DNA of 57,259 nucleotides from an uncultured bacterium (GTDB lineage: Bacteria; Pseudomonadota; Gammaproteobacteria; Burkholderiales; Burkholderiaceae_C), in the NCBI GenBank assembly GCA_903830565.1, contig CAIKUF010000293.1, forward strand, positions 1 to 57,259, read 5' to 3'. Shown in pieces: positions 49,799-57,259 of this stretch. Position numbers and translations under genes: made by a program. Below the pieces are notes generated by a model. That model saw only the letters and a program-made list of their open reading frames with translations. It was not told where the DNA came from and searched no databases. Position 1 is the stretch's first letter. Each line of letters opens with the position of its first letter.

Positions 49799-50308
49799 TT
49801 AGACCGGTGGCACGGCGGCGAGGCGGCGCACAACCTGGGCGACGATGTCGCTCTGCATTGCCTTGAACTGGAACGCCTCTTCGTACTGCTTGGCAAGCGC
49901 GACGCCTTCGTTGTAGCTCAGCTCGCGCACTTGCAGCAGTTCGGTCGGCGGGATCAATTCGGTGCCACCCACGGTGCGCAAACGAAAGTTCAGCCGCACG
50001 CGCAACTGGATTTCGCGCACCAGGCCGGTCGCCGTGAAGGCGACGACGCTGCGCTCGCGCGCATCGTTGATCGCTTCGAACACCACCTGCGCCTGCGCCG
50101 CGCCTTCGACGACGCGCGTTCCCGAACTTGCATCGATGCTCTGGCGCAGCTCCAGCGCCAGCGGTGACTTGGGCCCGAAGCCGGTCAGTTGGATGGTCTT
50201 GAACTGCATCTCGCTCGCGCGGCGAAGCTCGAAGCCGCAGCCGGCCAGCGCGATCGTGGCCGTGAGGCCGATCATCATCCGGCGTCGCTGCAACGCCGCT
50301 GCTCGCAT
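49799..50308 (-). CDS. lptE: LPS-assembly lipoprotein LptE
   Basis: Outer-membrane lipoprotein that plugs the LptD barrel. The 169-residue precursor has a lipobox LAGC with the lipidated cysteine at residue 24, then GFELRR and the family pattern of two helices and a beta-sheet (VREIQLRVRLNFRLR, LSYNEGVALAKQYEEAF, then MQSDIVAQVVRRL). ATG 50308 overlaps the leuS stop (ATGA). LptC and LptD are also in this window. Confidence 0.92.
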   Translation of the reverse strand: MRAAALQRRRMMIGLTATIALAGCGFELRRASEMQFKTIQLTGFGPKSPLALELRQSIDASSGTRVVEGAAQAQVVFEAINDARERSVVAFTATGLVREIQLRVRLNFRLRTVGGTELIPPTELLQVRELSYNEGVALAKQYEEAFQFKAMQSDIVAQVVRRLAAVPPV

Positions 50309-52944
50309 CACACGACCACGTTGACGAGTCGCCCGGGCACGACGATCACGCGCTTGATGGGCCGTCCTTCGGCGAAGCGTTCGGTTTCGGGGCTTGCCAG
50401 CGCCGCGGCCTCGATCTCTTCGCGGCCGGCGCCGGCCGCCACCCTGACCGCACCGCGCAGCTTGCCGTTGATCTGCAGCATGAGCTCGATCTCGCCCAGC
50501 ACGAGCGCGGACTCCTCGACTTGCGGCCACGGTGCGTCGAGCAGGTCACCCAGTTCGGCGCCGAACCCGAGCTCATCCCACAACGCGTGTGTCAGGTGCG
50601 GGCAGACCGGGTAGAGCACGCGCAGCAGGATGCCCAGCGATTCGCGCAGCGCGGCCGCGTCGTCGCCCCGATAGGCTTCGAGCGCGTTGAGCAGCTTCAT
50701 CGCGCCGGAGACGACGGTGTTGTACTGCATGCGCTCGTAGTCGTAGCTGACCTGGCGCAGCACGGTATGCACCTCGCGCCGCAAGGCCCGGCTGGCCTCG
50801 TCCTGCAGGCTGGCGCCGCCGATCGCGCCGGCCCCGCGAATGGCCTCGGCATAGCGGCTGCCGAACGCCCACACGCGCTTGAGGAAGCGGTGCGCGCCTT
50901 CGACGCCGGCGTCGCTCCACTCGAGCGTCTGCTCGGGCGGCGACGCGAACATCACGAACAGGCGCGCCGTGTCGGCGCCGTAGCGGGCGATCAGGTCCTG
51001 CGGGTCGACGCCGTTGTTCTTCGACTTGGACATCGTCGTCCAGCCTTCGCACTCCACCGGCAGGCCGTCGGCCTTGGCAGTGGCCGAGACGACGGCCGCA
51101 TGCTCGTCGCGCGCGATGTCGAGCTGCTCGGCCCAGAAGTACTCTTTGCCACCCTGCGCCTGCGTGCGCGCGAAGGCTTCGCTCAGCACCATGCCCTGGG
51201 TCAGCAGGCGCGTGAACGGCTCGTCGACGTGCACCAGCTTCAAGTCGCGCATCACCTTCGTCCAGAAGCGCGCGTAGAGCAGGTGCAGGATGGCGTGCTC
51301 GATGCCGCCGATGTACTGGTCCATCGGCATCCAGTACTTTGTTCCGGCACCCACCATCGCATCGGCGTTGTGCGGATCACAGTAGCGCATGAAGTACCAC
51401 GACGAGTCGACGAAAGTGTCCATCGTGTCGGTCTCGCGCCGGGCCGGGCGGGCGCAGCTCGGACAGGCGACGTTCAGGAACGCGGAGCACTTGGCAAGCG
51501 GGTTGCCGCTGCCGTCGGGTACCAGGTCTTCGGGCAGCACCACCGGCAGATCCTTTTCGGGCACCGGCACCGCGCCGCATTCGCTGCAATGGATGATCGG
51601 GATCGGCGTGCCCCAGTAGCGCTGGCGGCTGATGCCCCAGTCGCGCAAGCGCCAGGTCGTCTTCTTGCCGCCCAGGCCGTGCAGTTCCAGCGCGTGCGCG
51701 ATGGCGTCCACCGCCTGCTGGTGGGTGAGGCCGCTGTAGAGATCGGAGTTGATCGTGATGCCGCGCTCTTTGTCGGCGTACCAGTCCTGCCAGTGGTCGT
51801 AGCTGAAGTGCTCGCCGTCGACGGCAATCACGTGCGTGATCGGCAGGCCGTACTTCTTCGCGAACGCGAAGTCGCGCTCGTCGTGCGCGGGCACGCCCAT
51901 CACCGCGCCGTCGCCATAGCCCATCAGCACGTAGTTGCCGACCCAGACCTCGACCGCCTCGTGGCTCAGCGGGTGGCTCACGAAGAGCCCGGTGCGCATG
52001 CCCAGCTTGTCGCGCGTCGCCAGCTCGGCCTCGGTCGTCCCGCCGGCGCGGCATTCCTCGATGAAGGCGGCGAGCAGCGGGTCGCTCTTCGCCGCGTGAA
52101 CCGCGAGCGGATGCTCGGGCGCGACGGCGCAGAAGCTCACGCCCATGATGGTGTCGACGCGCGTCGTGAAGACCCACAACCGGCCGCCCTGGATCAGCTC
52201 GCCGTCATCGCCCGGAATTTCGTGCGGGAATGCAAAGCGCACGCCTTCGCTCTTGCCGATCCAGTTCGCCTGCATCAGCTTGACGCGATCGGGCCACCCT
52301 GGCAGGCCGTGCTCGACCCGTTCGAGCAGCTCGTCGGCATAGCGCGTGATGTTGAGGTAGTAGCCCGGAATCTCCCGCTTCTCGACGATGGCGCCCGAGC
52401 GCCAGCCTCGGCCGTCGATGACCTGCTCGTTGGCGAGCACGGTCTGGTCCTTCGGGTCCCAGTTGACGACCTGCGTGCGCCGCTCGGCGATGCCGGCTTC
52501 GAGCATCTTCAGGAACAGCCACTGGTTCCAGCGGTAGTACTCCGGCGAGCAGGTGGCGACCTCGCGCGACCAGTCGATCGCCAGGCCCATCGCCTGCATC
52601 TGGCCCTTCATGTAGGCGATGTTGTCGTAGGTCCACTTCGCTGGCGGAACGCCGTTGTTCATGGCCGCGTTCTCGGCCGGCAGGCCGAACGCGTCCCAGC
52701 CCATGGGCATGAGGACGTTCATGCCCTTCATGCGCAACTGGCGCGTGAGCATGTCGTTGATCGTGTAGTTGCGCACATGGCCCATGTGCAGCTTGCCGCT
52801 CGGGTAGGGCAGCATCGAGCAGGCGTAGAACTTGGGCCGGCTGGTGTCTTCGACGACGCGGTAGGCGTCGCGCACGCGCCAGGAGGCCTGGGCAGCCTTC
52901 TCGATCGCCTGCGCGTCGTAGCGAGTGGGTTCGGGGGTGCTCAT
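50308..52944 (-). CDS. leuS: Leucyl-tRNA synthetase
   Basis: Class I aminoacyl-tRNA synthetase, 878 residues. It has the HIGH-type motif HMGH at residues 53-56 ([15 protein letters not shown]), the CP1 editing domain with [15 protein letters not shown]-like sequence (here [16 protein letters not shown]), and the KMSKS-type TMSKSKNNG. Length is normal for a bacterial LeuRS. It leads leuS-lptE-holA, 85 nt downstream of exbD. Confidence 0.96.
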   Translation of the reverse strand: MSTPEPTRYDAQAIEKAAQASWRVRDAYRVVEDTSRPKFYACSMLPYPSGKLHMGHVRNYTINDMLTRQLRMKGMNVLMPMGWDAFGLPAENAAMNNGVPPAKWTYDNIAYMKGQMQAMGLAIDWSREVATCSPEYYRWNQWLFLKMLEAGIAERRTQVVNWDPKDQTVLANEQVIDGRGWRSGAIVEKREIPGYYLNITRYADELLERVEHGLPGWPDRVKLMQANWIGKSEGVRFAFPHEIPGDDGELIQGGRLWVFTTRVDTIMGVSFCAVAPEHPLAVHAAKSDPLLAAFIEECRAGGTTEAELATRDKLGMRTGLFVSHPLSHEAVEVWVGNYVLMGYGDGAVMGVPAHDERDFAFAKKYGLPITHVIAVDGEHFSYDHWQDWYADKERGITINSDLYSGLTHQQAVDAIAHALELHGLGGKKTTWRLRDWGISRQRYWGTPIPIIHCSECGAVPVPEKDLPVVLPEDLVPDGSGNPLAKCSAFLNVACPSCARPARRETDTMDTFVDSSWYFMRYCDPHNADAMVGAGTKYWMPMDQYIGGIEHAILHLLYARFWTKVMRDLKLVHVDEPFTRLLTQGMVLSEAFARTQAQGGKEYFWAEQLDIARDEHAAVVSATAKADGLPVECEGWTTMSKSKNNGVDPQDLIARYGADTARLFVMFASPPEQTLEWSDAGVEGAHRFLKRVWAFGSRYAEAIRGAGAIGGASLQDEASRALRREVHTVLRQVSYDYERMQYNTVVSGAMKLLNALEAYRGDDAAALRESLGILLRVLYPVCPHLTHALWDELGFGAELGDLLDAPWPQVEESALVLGEIELMLQINGKLRGAVRVAAGAGREEIEAAALASPETERFAEGRPIKRVIVVPGRLVNVVV

Positions 52945-53029
52945 CGGAGTGGCCGGGCGCCGCGGGCCTGCCGCTTGGCGCCTGTTGAAGTGGCCTCGAT
53001 TATAGGAAGCGCACCTGGCACGGCGCGAT

Positions 53030-53479
53030 TCAACGGCTGGCTGCGGGCGCGGGCTCGGCAGCGGCCGAAGCAGCCTCGGTGACGAAGGCGATGCGGTTCA
53101 GGCCGGCCTTCTGCACGCGGCCGATCAGTTCGGCCACCTGGCCGTAGGGCGTGCGCTTGTCGGCGCGGAGTTGCACTTCGATGTCGGGCGTCTGCTTCGC
53201 GGCGACGGCGACGCGCGCACTGAAGGCCTCCGGCGCGAGCTTCTCGTCACCGAGGAAGATATCGCCCTCGGGCGTGATCGCGACGGCGAGGAACTTGGGC
53301 GTCTCGCTCGGTGACGCGGCATCGCTGCGCGGCAGGTCGAGCTTGAGGCTGCTCGTCATCAGCGGCGCGGTGATCATGAAGATCACGAGCAGGACCAGCA
53401 TGACGTCGATCAACGGCGTCATGTTGATGTCGCTCATCGGCGGCGTGCTGGGTGTGCGTTCGAGGCGGCCGAAGGACAT
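53030..53479 (-). CDS. Biopolymer transport protein ExbD/TolR family
   Basis: Inner-membrane component of a proton-driven TonB or Tol-Pal energy unit. The 149-residue protein has a short cytoplasmic end, one membrane segment with the essential Asp ([20 protein letters not shown], about residues 22-41) and a periplasmic domain. A short Ala-rich tail follows. It is coupled to the ExbB/TolQ gene (2-nt gap). No TonB, TolA or TolB is nearby, so ExbD versus TolR cannot be settled. Confidence 0.88.
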   Translation of the reverse strand: MSFGRLERTPSTPPMSDINMTPLIDVMLVLLVIFMITAPLMTSSLKLDLPRSDAASPSETPKFLAVAITPEGDIFLGDEKLAPEAFSARVAVAAKQTPDIEVQLRADKRTPYGQVAELIGRVQKAGLNRIAFVTEAASAAAEPAPAASR

Positions 53480-53481
53480 GC

Positions 53482-54138
53482 TCAGCCCTCGGCCGTGTCG
53501 TCGCTCACCATCTCGCGCAGGTCGTGCGCGAAGCCTTCGAGCTCGGCCTCGCAGCGGCCGATCATCTTGCCGAAGATGTTGTAGGCGAGCACGGCGGGGA
53601 TCGCCACTGCGAGGCCCGCGGCCGTCATCACCAGCGCCTCGCCGACCGGGCCGGCCACCTTCTCGATCGTGATGCCGCCGCTGGACGAGATACTGAGCAG
53701 CGCGTGATAGATGCCCCAGACGGTGCCGAAGAGGCCGATGAAGGGCGCCGTGCTGCCGATCGACGCCAGCACGACCTGGCCGAACTGCAACTGCGCGAGC
53801 ACCGCATGCAGGGCGCCGCGTAGGCGCCGCGTGAGTTGCGATTGCAAGTGTCCGCGTCCTTCGAGCGTGCTCGCGCTCGCGCTGTCGGTGGCGGCGGCGA
53901 GCAGCGGCTGAAGCACGCCCTCGCGGTCGAACAGCGCGAGTTGCGCTCGCCCGTCTTCGAGCGTGGCCGCGGCCCAGAACGCCGGCACCGCGCGCTCGAT
54001 GTCGGCCCGCGCGCGGCGCAGCAGCCAGCCCTTCCAGAAGATCATCACCCAGGCGCTGACCGACATCAGGAGCAATAGCAGCGCCACCGCGCGCGTGATC
54101 GCGTCGCCCTGGCCCCAGAAGGTCGCCAGACCGTTCAT
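53482..54138 (-). CDS. MotA/TolQ/ExbB proton channel family protein
   Basis: Partner of the ExbD/TolR protein in a proton-driven energy unit. The 218-residue protein has three membrane segments (residues 15-32; about 112-135 with GSTAPFIGLFGTVWGIYHAL, the family signature; and about 160-180 with VGEALVMTAAGLAVAIPAV). It begins 1 nt after dapB ends. Whether it serves TonB or Tol is not shown by the sequence. Confidence 0.88.
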   Translation of the reverse strand: MNGLATFWGQGDAITRAVALLLLLMSVSAWVMIFWKGWLLRRARADIERAVPAFWAAATLEDGRAQLALFDREGVLQPLLAAATDSASASTLEGRGHLQSQLTRRLRGALHAVLAQLQFGQVVLASIGSTAPFIGLFGTVWGIYHALLSISSSGGITIEKVAGPVGEALVMTAAGLAVAIPAVLAYNIFGKMIGRCEAELEGFAHDLREMVSDDTAEG

Positions 54139-54139
54139 C

Positions 54140-55024
54140 TCAGCTCCGCCTCATGCCCAGCACGTCGCTCATGTCGAACAGGCCGCTCGCCTGGGCAGCG
54201 AGGAAGCGCGCCGCGCGCAACGCGCCCTGGGCATAGGTGACGCGGCTGCTCGACTTGTGCGTGATCTCGATGCGCTCGCCGGTGCCGGCAAAGAGCACCG
54301 TGTGGTCGCCGACGATGTCGCCGCCGCGGATGGCGGCAAAGCCTATCGTGGACGGGTCGCGCTCGCCGGTGACGCCTTCGCGCGCATAGACCGCGCAATC
54401 CTTGAGGTCGCGCCCGAGCGCGTCGGCCGCCACCTGGCCCATCTGCAGCGCGGTGCCGCTGGGGGCGTCGACCTTGTGCCGGTGATGGGCCTCGATGATC
54501 TCGATGTCGTAGCCCTGGCTGAGCGCGCGTGCGGCGGTATCGATCAGGCGCAGCACGACGTTGACGCCGACGCTCATGTTGGGCGCGAGCACGATCGCGA
54601 TGTGCTGCGCGTGGCCGGCGATCTCGGCCTTCTGCGCGTCGCTGAAGCCGGTCGTGCCGATCACGGCCTTGACGCCGAGCGCGCGGCAGGCGGCCAGGTG
54701 GGCAAGCGTGCCTTCAGGCCGCGTGAAGTCGATCAGCACCTGCGCCGCACTCAGCCCGTCGGGCAAGCTGGCGGTGATCTTGACGCCGGACTGGCGGCCG
54801 AGGAAGGTGCAGGCGTCCTCGCCGATGGCTGGGCTGCCGGCCACGTCGAGCGCGCCGGCCAGGACGCAGTCGTCGGCCGCAGTGACAGCCTCGATCAGCA
54901 TCCGGCCCATGCGGCCCGAGGCGCCGGCGACGGCGACTCTCAACGGTTCTGCGCCGGCGACGGCGACTCTCAAGGGTCCTGCGCCGACGACGGCGACGCG
55001 CAACGGTTCGGCGGACGAACTCAT
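54140..55024 (-). CDS. dapB: 4-hydroxy-tetrahydrodipicolinate reductase, with a tripled N-terminal strand
   Basis: NAD(P)H-dependent enzyme of the diaminopimelate/lysine pathway, needed for peptidoglycan. The 294-residue protein has the dinucleotide motif GASGRMG at residues 34-40, IGTTGFSD, and the active-site segment [15 protein letters not shown] with the catalytic His and Lys. Normal DapB begins almost directly with the strand [13 protein letters not shown]. Here the first strand is present three times in residues 7-36 ([30 protein letters not shown]), making the protein about 20-25 residues longer than usual (about 270). The ATG overlaps the bamE stop (ATGA). Confidence 0.93.
   Translation of the reverse strand: MSSSAEPLRVAVVGAGPLRVAVAGAEPLRVAVAGASGRMGRMLIEAVTAADDCVLAGALDVAGSPAIGEDACTFLGRQSGVKITASLPDGLSAAQVLIDFTRPEGTLAHLAACRALGVKAVIGTTGFSDAQKAEIAGHAQHIAIVLAPNMSVGVNVVLRLIDTAARALSQGYDIEIIEAHHRHKVDAPSGTALQMGQVAADALGRDLKDCAVYAREGVTGERDPSTIGFAAIRGGDIVGDHTVLFAGTGERIEITHKSSSRVTYAQGALRAARFLAAQASGLFDMSDVLGMRRS
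54921..55010. repeat. Three 30-bp tandem repeats at the 5' end of dapB
   Basis: Units are 54921-54950, 54951-54980 and 54981-55010. The first two differ at 2 of 30 positions, and the first and third at 4 of 30. The unit length is a multiple of three, so the frame is kept and 10 residues are repeated. Confidence 0.9.
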
Positions 55025-55572
55025 CCGCGCGGCTCAAGCGGCGGGTAGGTGCGCGCCGGGCCTTCGACGGCCGACGCGGCTGCGGCCGGTCTGGGCGGCA
55101 CGGGCAGCGCCTTGATCTGCTCCGGCGTCAGCGCCAGCACAGGCACGTCGCGGCGCGAGCGGAAGGGGTTGATCGAGTCGATGAACTCGGCGTCGGTCGG
55201 CAGCGGTGGCGCATCGACGCGCACGAGCTTGTCGCCGTCGAAGATCACGACCACGGCGCGCTTTTGCGGCTCGGTGCCCTGGCGGTTGAGCAGGAACACG
55301 TAGTCCCACCGATTGGCGTGGAAGAGGTCGGAAACCAGCGGCGAGCCGAGGACGTCGCGCACCTGCGCGCGGTCCATGCCGGGCTTGATGCGGTCGATCT
55401 GTTCGCTGGTGACGACGTTGCCCTGCACGACTTCGGAGCGGTAGGGCATGAAGATGTTGGTCCAGCGGTTCGACTCGAGCGACGAACAAGCCGACAGCGC
55501 GCCGAGCGCGAGCGTAACCGCGAGCGCGCGAGGCAGGCGAATCCGGAACGACGTCAAGGCGGAAGGGGACAT
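55021..55572 (-). CDS. bamE: Outer membrane protein assembly factor BamE
   Basis: Lipoprotein of the BAM complex. The 183-residue precursor has a lipobox with the lipidated C29 (ALSAC), then the BamE/SmpA domain ([40 protein letters not shown]). The region after residue 115 is an extended Pro/Ala-rich tail. ATG 55572 gives a signal sequence of normal size. It is divergent from fur (91 nt) and its stop overlaps the dapB start, an unusual but clear link between BAM and lysine genes in this group. Confidence 0.92.
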   Translation of the reverse strand: MSPSALTSFRIRLPRALAVTLALGALSACSSLESNRWTNIFMPYRSEVVQGNVVTSEQIDRIKPGMDRAQVRDVLGSPLVSDLFHANRWDYVFLLNRQGTEPQKRAVVVIFDGDKLVRVDAPPLPTDAEFIDSINPFRSRRDVPVLALTPEQIKALPVPPRPAAAASAVEGPARTYPPLEPRG

Positions 55573-55663
55573 GCAATCAGTGGCCGCACCAGGGCTGGCC
55601 GACCTCGATATGATGAAGGATTCTAGCGGCAGGGCCTGCAGCCAGCGCCGCACCAGGACGCCC

Positions 55664-56140
55664 ATGACGCACGCCGAGGAAATCAAGAGCACGGGCCTGA
55701 AGGCGACGCTGCCGCGGATCAGGATTCTCGAGGTCTTCCAGAAGACCGCGCTGCGGCACATGACGGCCGAGGACGTGTACAAGTCGCTGCTGTCCGAAGG
55801 CTCGGACGTCGGCCTGGCCACGGTCTACCGCGTGCTGATGCAGTTCGAGCAGGCGGGCATTCTCTCGCGCAACCACTTCGAGTCGGGCAAGTCGGTGTAC
55901 GAGCTGAACCAGGGTTCGCATCACGACCACCTGGTCTGCCTCGATTGCGGCCGCGTCGAGGAGTTCTACGACCCCGAGATCGAAAGGCGCCAGCGCAGCG
56001 TCGCGCATGGCCGCGGCTTTGAGTTGCAGGATCACGCGCTGTCGATGTACGCGGTGTGCATCAAGCCGAACTGCCCGCACAAGTCCAGCGCGGCGCAGGG
56101 CGTGGCCCCGCAGGTCGTCACTCCTGCGGGCGCCCCATGA
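55664..56140 (+). CDS. fur: Ferric uptake regulator Fur
   Basis: Iron-sensing repressor. The 158-residue protein has the winged-helix DNA-binding domain with recognition helix [14 protein letters not shown] (48-61), the regulatory metal residues in HHDH (86-89), and two CxxC-type pairs (C92/C95, C132/C137). A 15-residue Ala/Pro tail is extra. TATGAT at 55609-55614 may be its -10 element; I see no clear Fur box. The 3' end overlaps the convergent hprK gene by 23 nt. Confidence 0.94.
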   Translation: MTHAEEIKSTGLKATLPRIRILEVFQKTALRHMTAEDVYKSLLSEGSDVGLATVYRVLMQFEQAGILSRNHFESGKSVYELNQGSHHDHLVCLDCGRVEEFYDPEIERRQRSVAHGRGFELQDHALSMYAVCIKPNCPHKSSAAQGVAPQVVTPAGAP

Positions 56141-57071
56141 CCCGCTGGTGGCGCTCGATGAAGTCGCGGTAGGTGTCGATGCCGCGCAGTTGCAGGATGG
56201 TGTTGCGCACCGCGGCTTCCACCAGCACAGCGAGGTTGCGTCCGGCATCGACGGCGATCACGACCTTCTGCACCGGCACGTCGAGGATGTCCTCGAACAG
56301 CGGCTCGTAGGGCAGGCGCTCGAACTCGCGCTCCATCGTCTCCTTGCGCACGAGGTGGACGATCAGCTTCAGGCGCATCTTTCGGCGCACCGCCGTCTCG
56401 CCGAAGATGGCCTTGATGTCGAGCAGCCCGATGCCGCGCACTTCGAGCAGGTTGAGCAGCAACTCGGGGCAGCGCCCTTCGAGCGCGGTCTGCGACACGC
56501 GGTACATGTCGACCGCATCGTCGGCCACCAGCCCGTGGCCGCGCGAGATCAACTCCAGCCCGAGTTCGCTCTTACCGAGGCCCGACTCGCCGGTCAGCAG
56601 CACCCCGAGGCCGAGGATGTCCATGAACACGCCGTGCCGCGTGGTGCGCTCGGCGAAGTGGTGGCCGAGGAAGTCGCGCAGGACATCGATCACATGGCCC
56701 GCCGGTTCGGCGGTCACGAAGAGCGGGATGTCGGCGCGGTCGCACAGCCCGACGAGTGCGTCGGGCGGCGTCTGCGCGTCGGCGACGATCAGCACCGGCG
56801 GGTCGATCGTGACCATGCGCTGGGTGCGCCGCTCCTGGTCCTCGGGCGACGAGTTTCGCAGGTACTCCATCTCGCGGCGGCCGATGATCTGCACGCGGTA
56901 AGGGTGGACGTAATTCAGGTAGCCGACGAGGTCGGCCGCCGATTGCGCATTGCGCACCGCGGCTTCGTCGAAGCGGCGTTCGGGGTGGGCGTGCCCGGCG
57001 ATCCACTCCCAGTGCAAGACCGGGCGGTGTTCCTCGAACAGCACCTCGGCGCTGACGGCGGTGGGCTTCAC
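56118..57071 (-). CDS. hprK: HPr kinase/phosphorylase
   Basis: Phosphorylates or dephosphorylates HPr of the phosphotransferase system on serine; in betaproteobacteria it is thought to work with PTS-Ntr. The 317-residue protein has Walker A GESGLGKS (161-168), the catalytic DDAVDM (184-189) and the signature EVRGIGLLD. The start [14 protein letters not shown] is typical. ptsN, rpoN and raiA are not in view; what lies upstream is a palindromic element and the window edge. Confidence 0.93.
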   Translation of the reverse strand: MKPTAVSAEVLFEEHRPVLHWEWIAGHAHPERRFDEAAVRNAQSAADLVGYLNYVHPYRVQIIGRREMEYLRNSSPEDQERRTQRMVTIDPPVLIVADAQTPPDALVGLCDRADIPLFVTAEPAGHVIDVLRDFLGHHFAERTTRHGVFMDILGLGVLLTGESGLGKSELGLELISRGHGLVADDAVDMYRVSQTALEGRCPELLLNLLEVRGIGLLDIKAIFGETAVRRKMRLKLIVHLVRKETMEREFERLPYEPLFEDILDVPVQKVVIAVDAGRNLAVLVEAAVRNTILQLRGIDTYRDFIERHQRVMGRPQE

Positions 57072-57110
57072 GCGCGGCGGGTGGCGAAGGTCAGGCGACG
57101 CATCAGAGGC

Positions 57111-57259
57111 TGAGAGTTTTTCGGGCGTGCCCGAGCAACGCGCCAGAAGGCGGCCGATCTAGGCGCAAAGCACAGCCATAGCTCGTGCTATGGCGAGCAT
57201 TTGCAACGACGAGCGGGTGCCTTATGGCGTGATGAGCGGGCATGATCGAAAGACTCTCA
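57111..57259. repeat. 149-nt palindromic element upstream of hprK (MITE-like)
   Basis: Imperfect 23-nt terminal inverted repeats lie at 57111-57133 and 57237-57259 (19 of 23 positions match, outermost TGAGAGT). Inside are paired 11-mers (57141-57151 and 57219-57229, 10 of 11) and a perfect central hairpin GCCATAGC-TCGT-GCTATGGC (57175-57194). All three pairs share one centre, at 57185, so the whole element can fold as one long cruciform. No gene was recognised in it. The right arm ends at the window edge, so the element may go on. Confidence 0.75.

Noticed and set aside
55573-55663. A Fur box in the bamE-fur gap
   Set aside because: The segment around CTCGATATGATGAAGG has some likeness, but it does not form the expected 19-bp inverted repeat.

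Overview
This is a roughly 57 kb chromosomal segment of a high-GC betaproteobacterium. Gene content and order point to the order Burkholderiales, most likely the Rubrivivax/Leptothrix/Methylibium side; this is inferred from order and codon use, not from a database search. The evidence includes the kdsD-kdsC-lptC block, mnmE-yidC-yidD-rnpA-rpmH|dnaA-dnaN-gyrB, a rodA-mrdA-mreDCB block divergent from gatCAB, and the leuS-lptE-holA and dapB-bamE|fur-hprK neighbourhoods. No rRNA, tRNA, CRISPR array, phage or complete insertion sequence was found.

Layout. 0-2.8 kb (minus strand): an SDR gene cut by the window edge, then lptC, kdsC and kdsD for Kdo synthesis and LPS export. 2.9-7.5 kb (plus): a Kef-type antiporter, a periplasmic amino-acid binding protein and a carotenoid/retinol-type FAD oxidoreductase. 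7.5-11.8 kb (minus): mnmE, yidC, yidD, rnpA, rpmH. 11.8-17.6 kb: the probable replication origin, then dnaA, dnaN and gyrB. 17.9-24.1 kb (minus): rodA, mrdA, mreD, mreC, mreB. 24.4-27.7 kb (plus): gatC, gatA, gatB. 27.8-36.2 kb: a large secreted protein with internal repeats, a DUF4124 protein, pyrE, an exonuclease III homologue, a CoA-transferase/acetyltransferase fusion and a membrane-anchored hydrolase. 36.2-41.9 kb: amgK divergent from lptD-surA-rsmA. 42.0-43.3 kb (minus): a secreted RNase Sa/barnase-type ribonuclease with a barstar-type inhibitor and possible small proteins. 43.3-48.7 kb: maeB, then thiL-pgpA-pncC-ghrA. 48.7-55.6 kb (minus): leuS-lptE-holA and bamE-dapB-exbB-exbD. 55.7-57.3 kb: fur and hprK converge, followed by a long palindromic element at the right edge.

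A common theme is building the cell envelope: LPS synthesis and transport (kdsC, kdsD, lptC, lptD, lptE), outer-membrane protein assembly (surA, bamE), inner-membrane insertion (yidC, yidD), cell shape and peptidoglycan (mreBCD, mrdA, rodA, amgK, dapB) and phospholipid synthesis (pgpA). Most of the rest is replication and translation.

The unusual items are small. They are: the RNase/barstar unit with its own promoter and terminator; a threefold 30-bp repeat at the start of dapB; a YidD tail built from repeat DNA; DnaA boxes inside an rnpA insertion; two families of hairpin repeats between housekeeping genes; a 149-nt palindromic element at 57.1 kb; and an 818-residue secreted protein with three GPW-type repeats.
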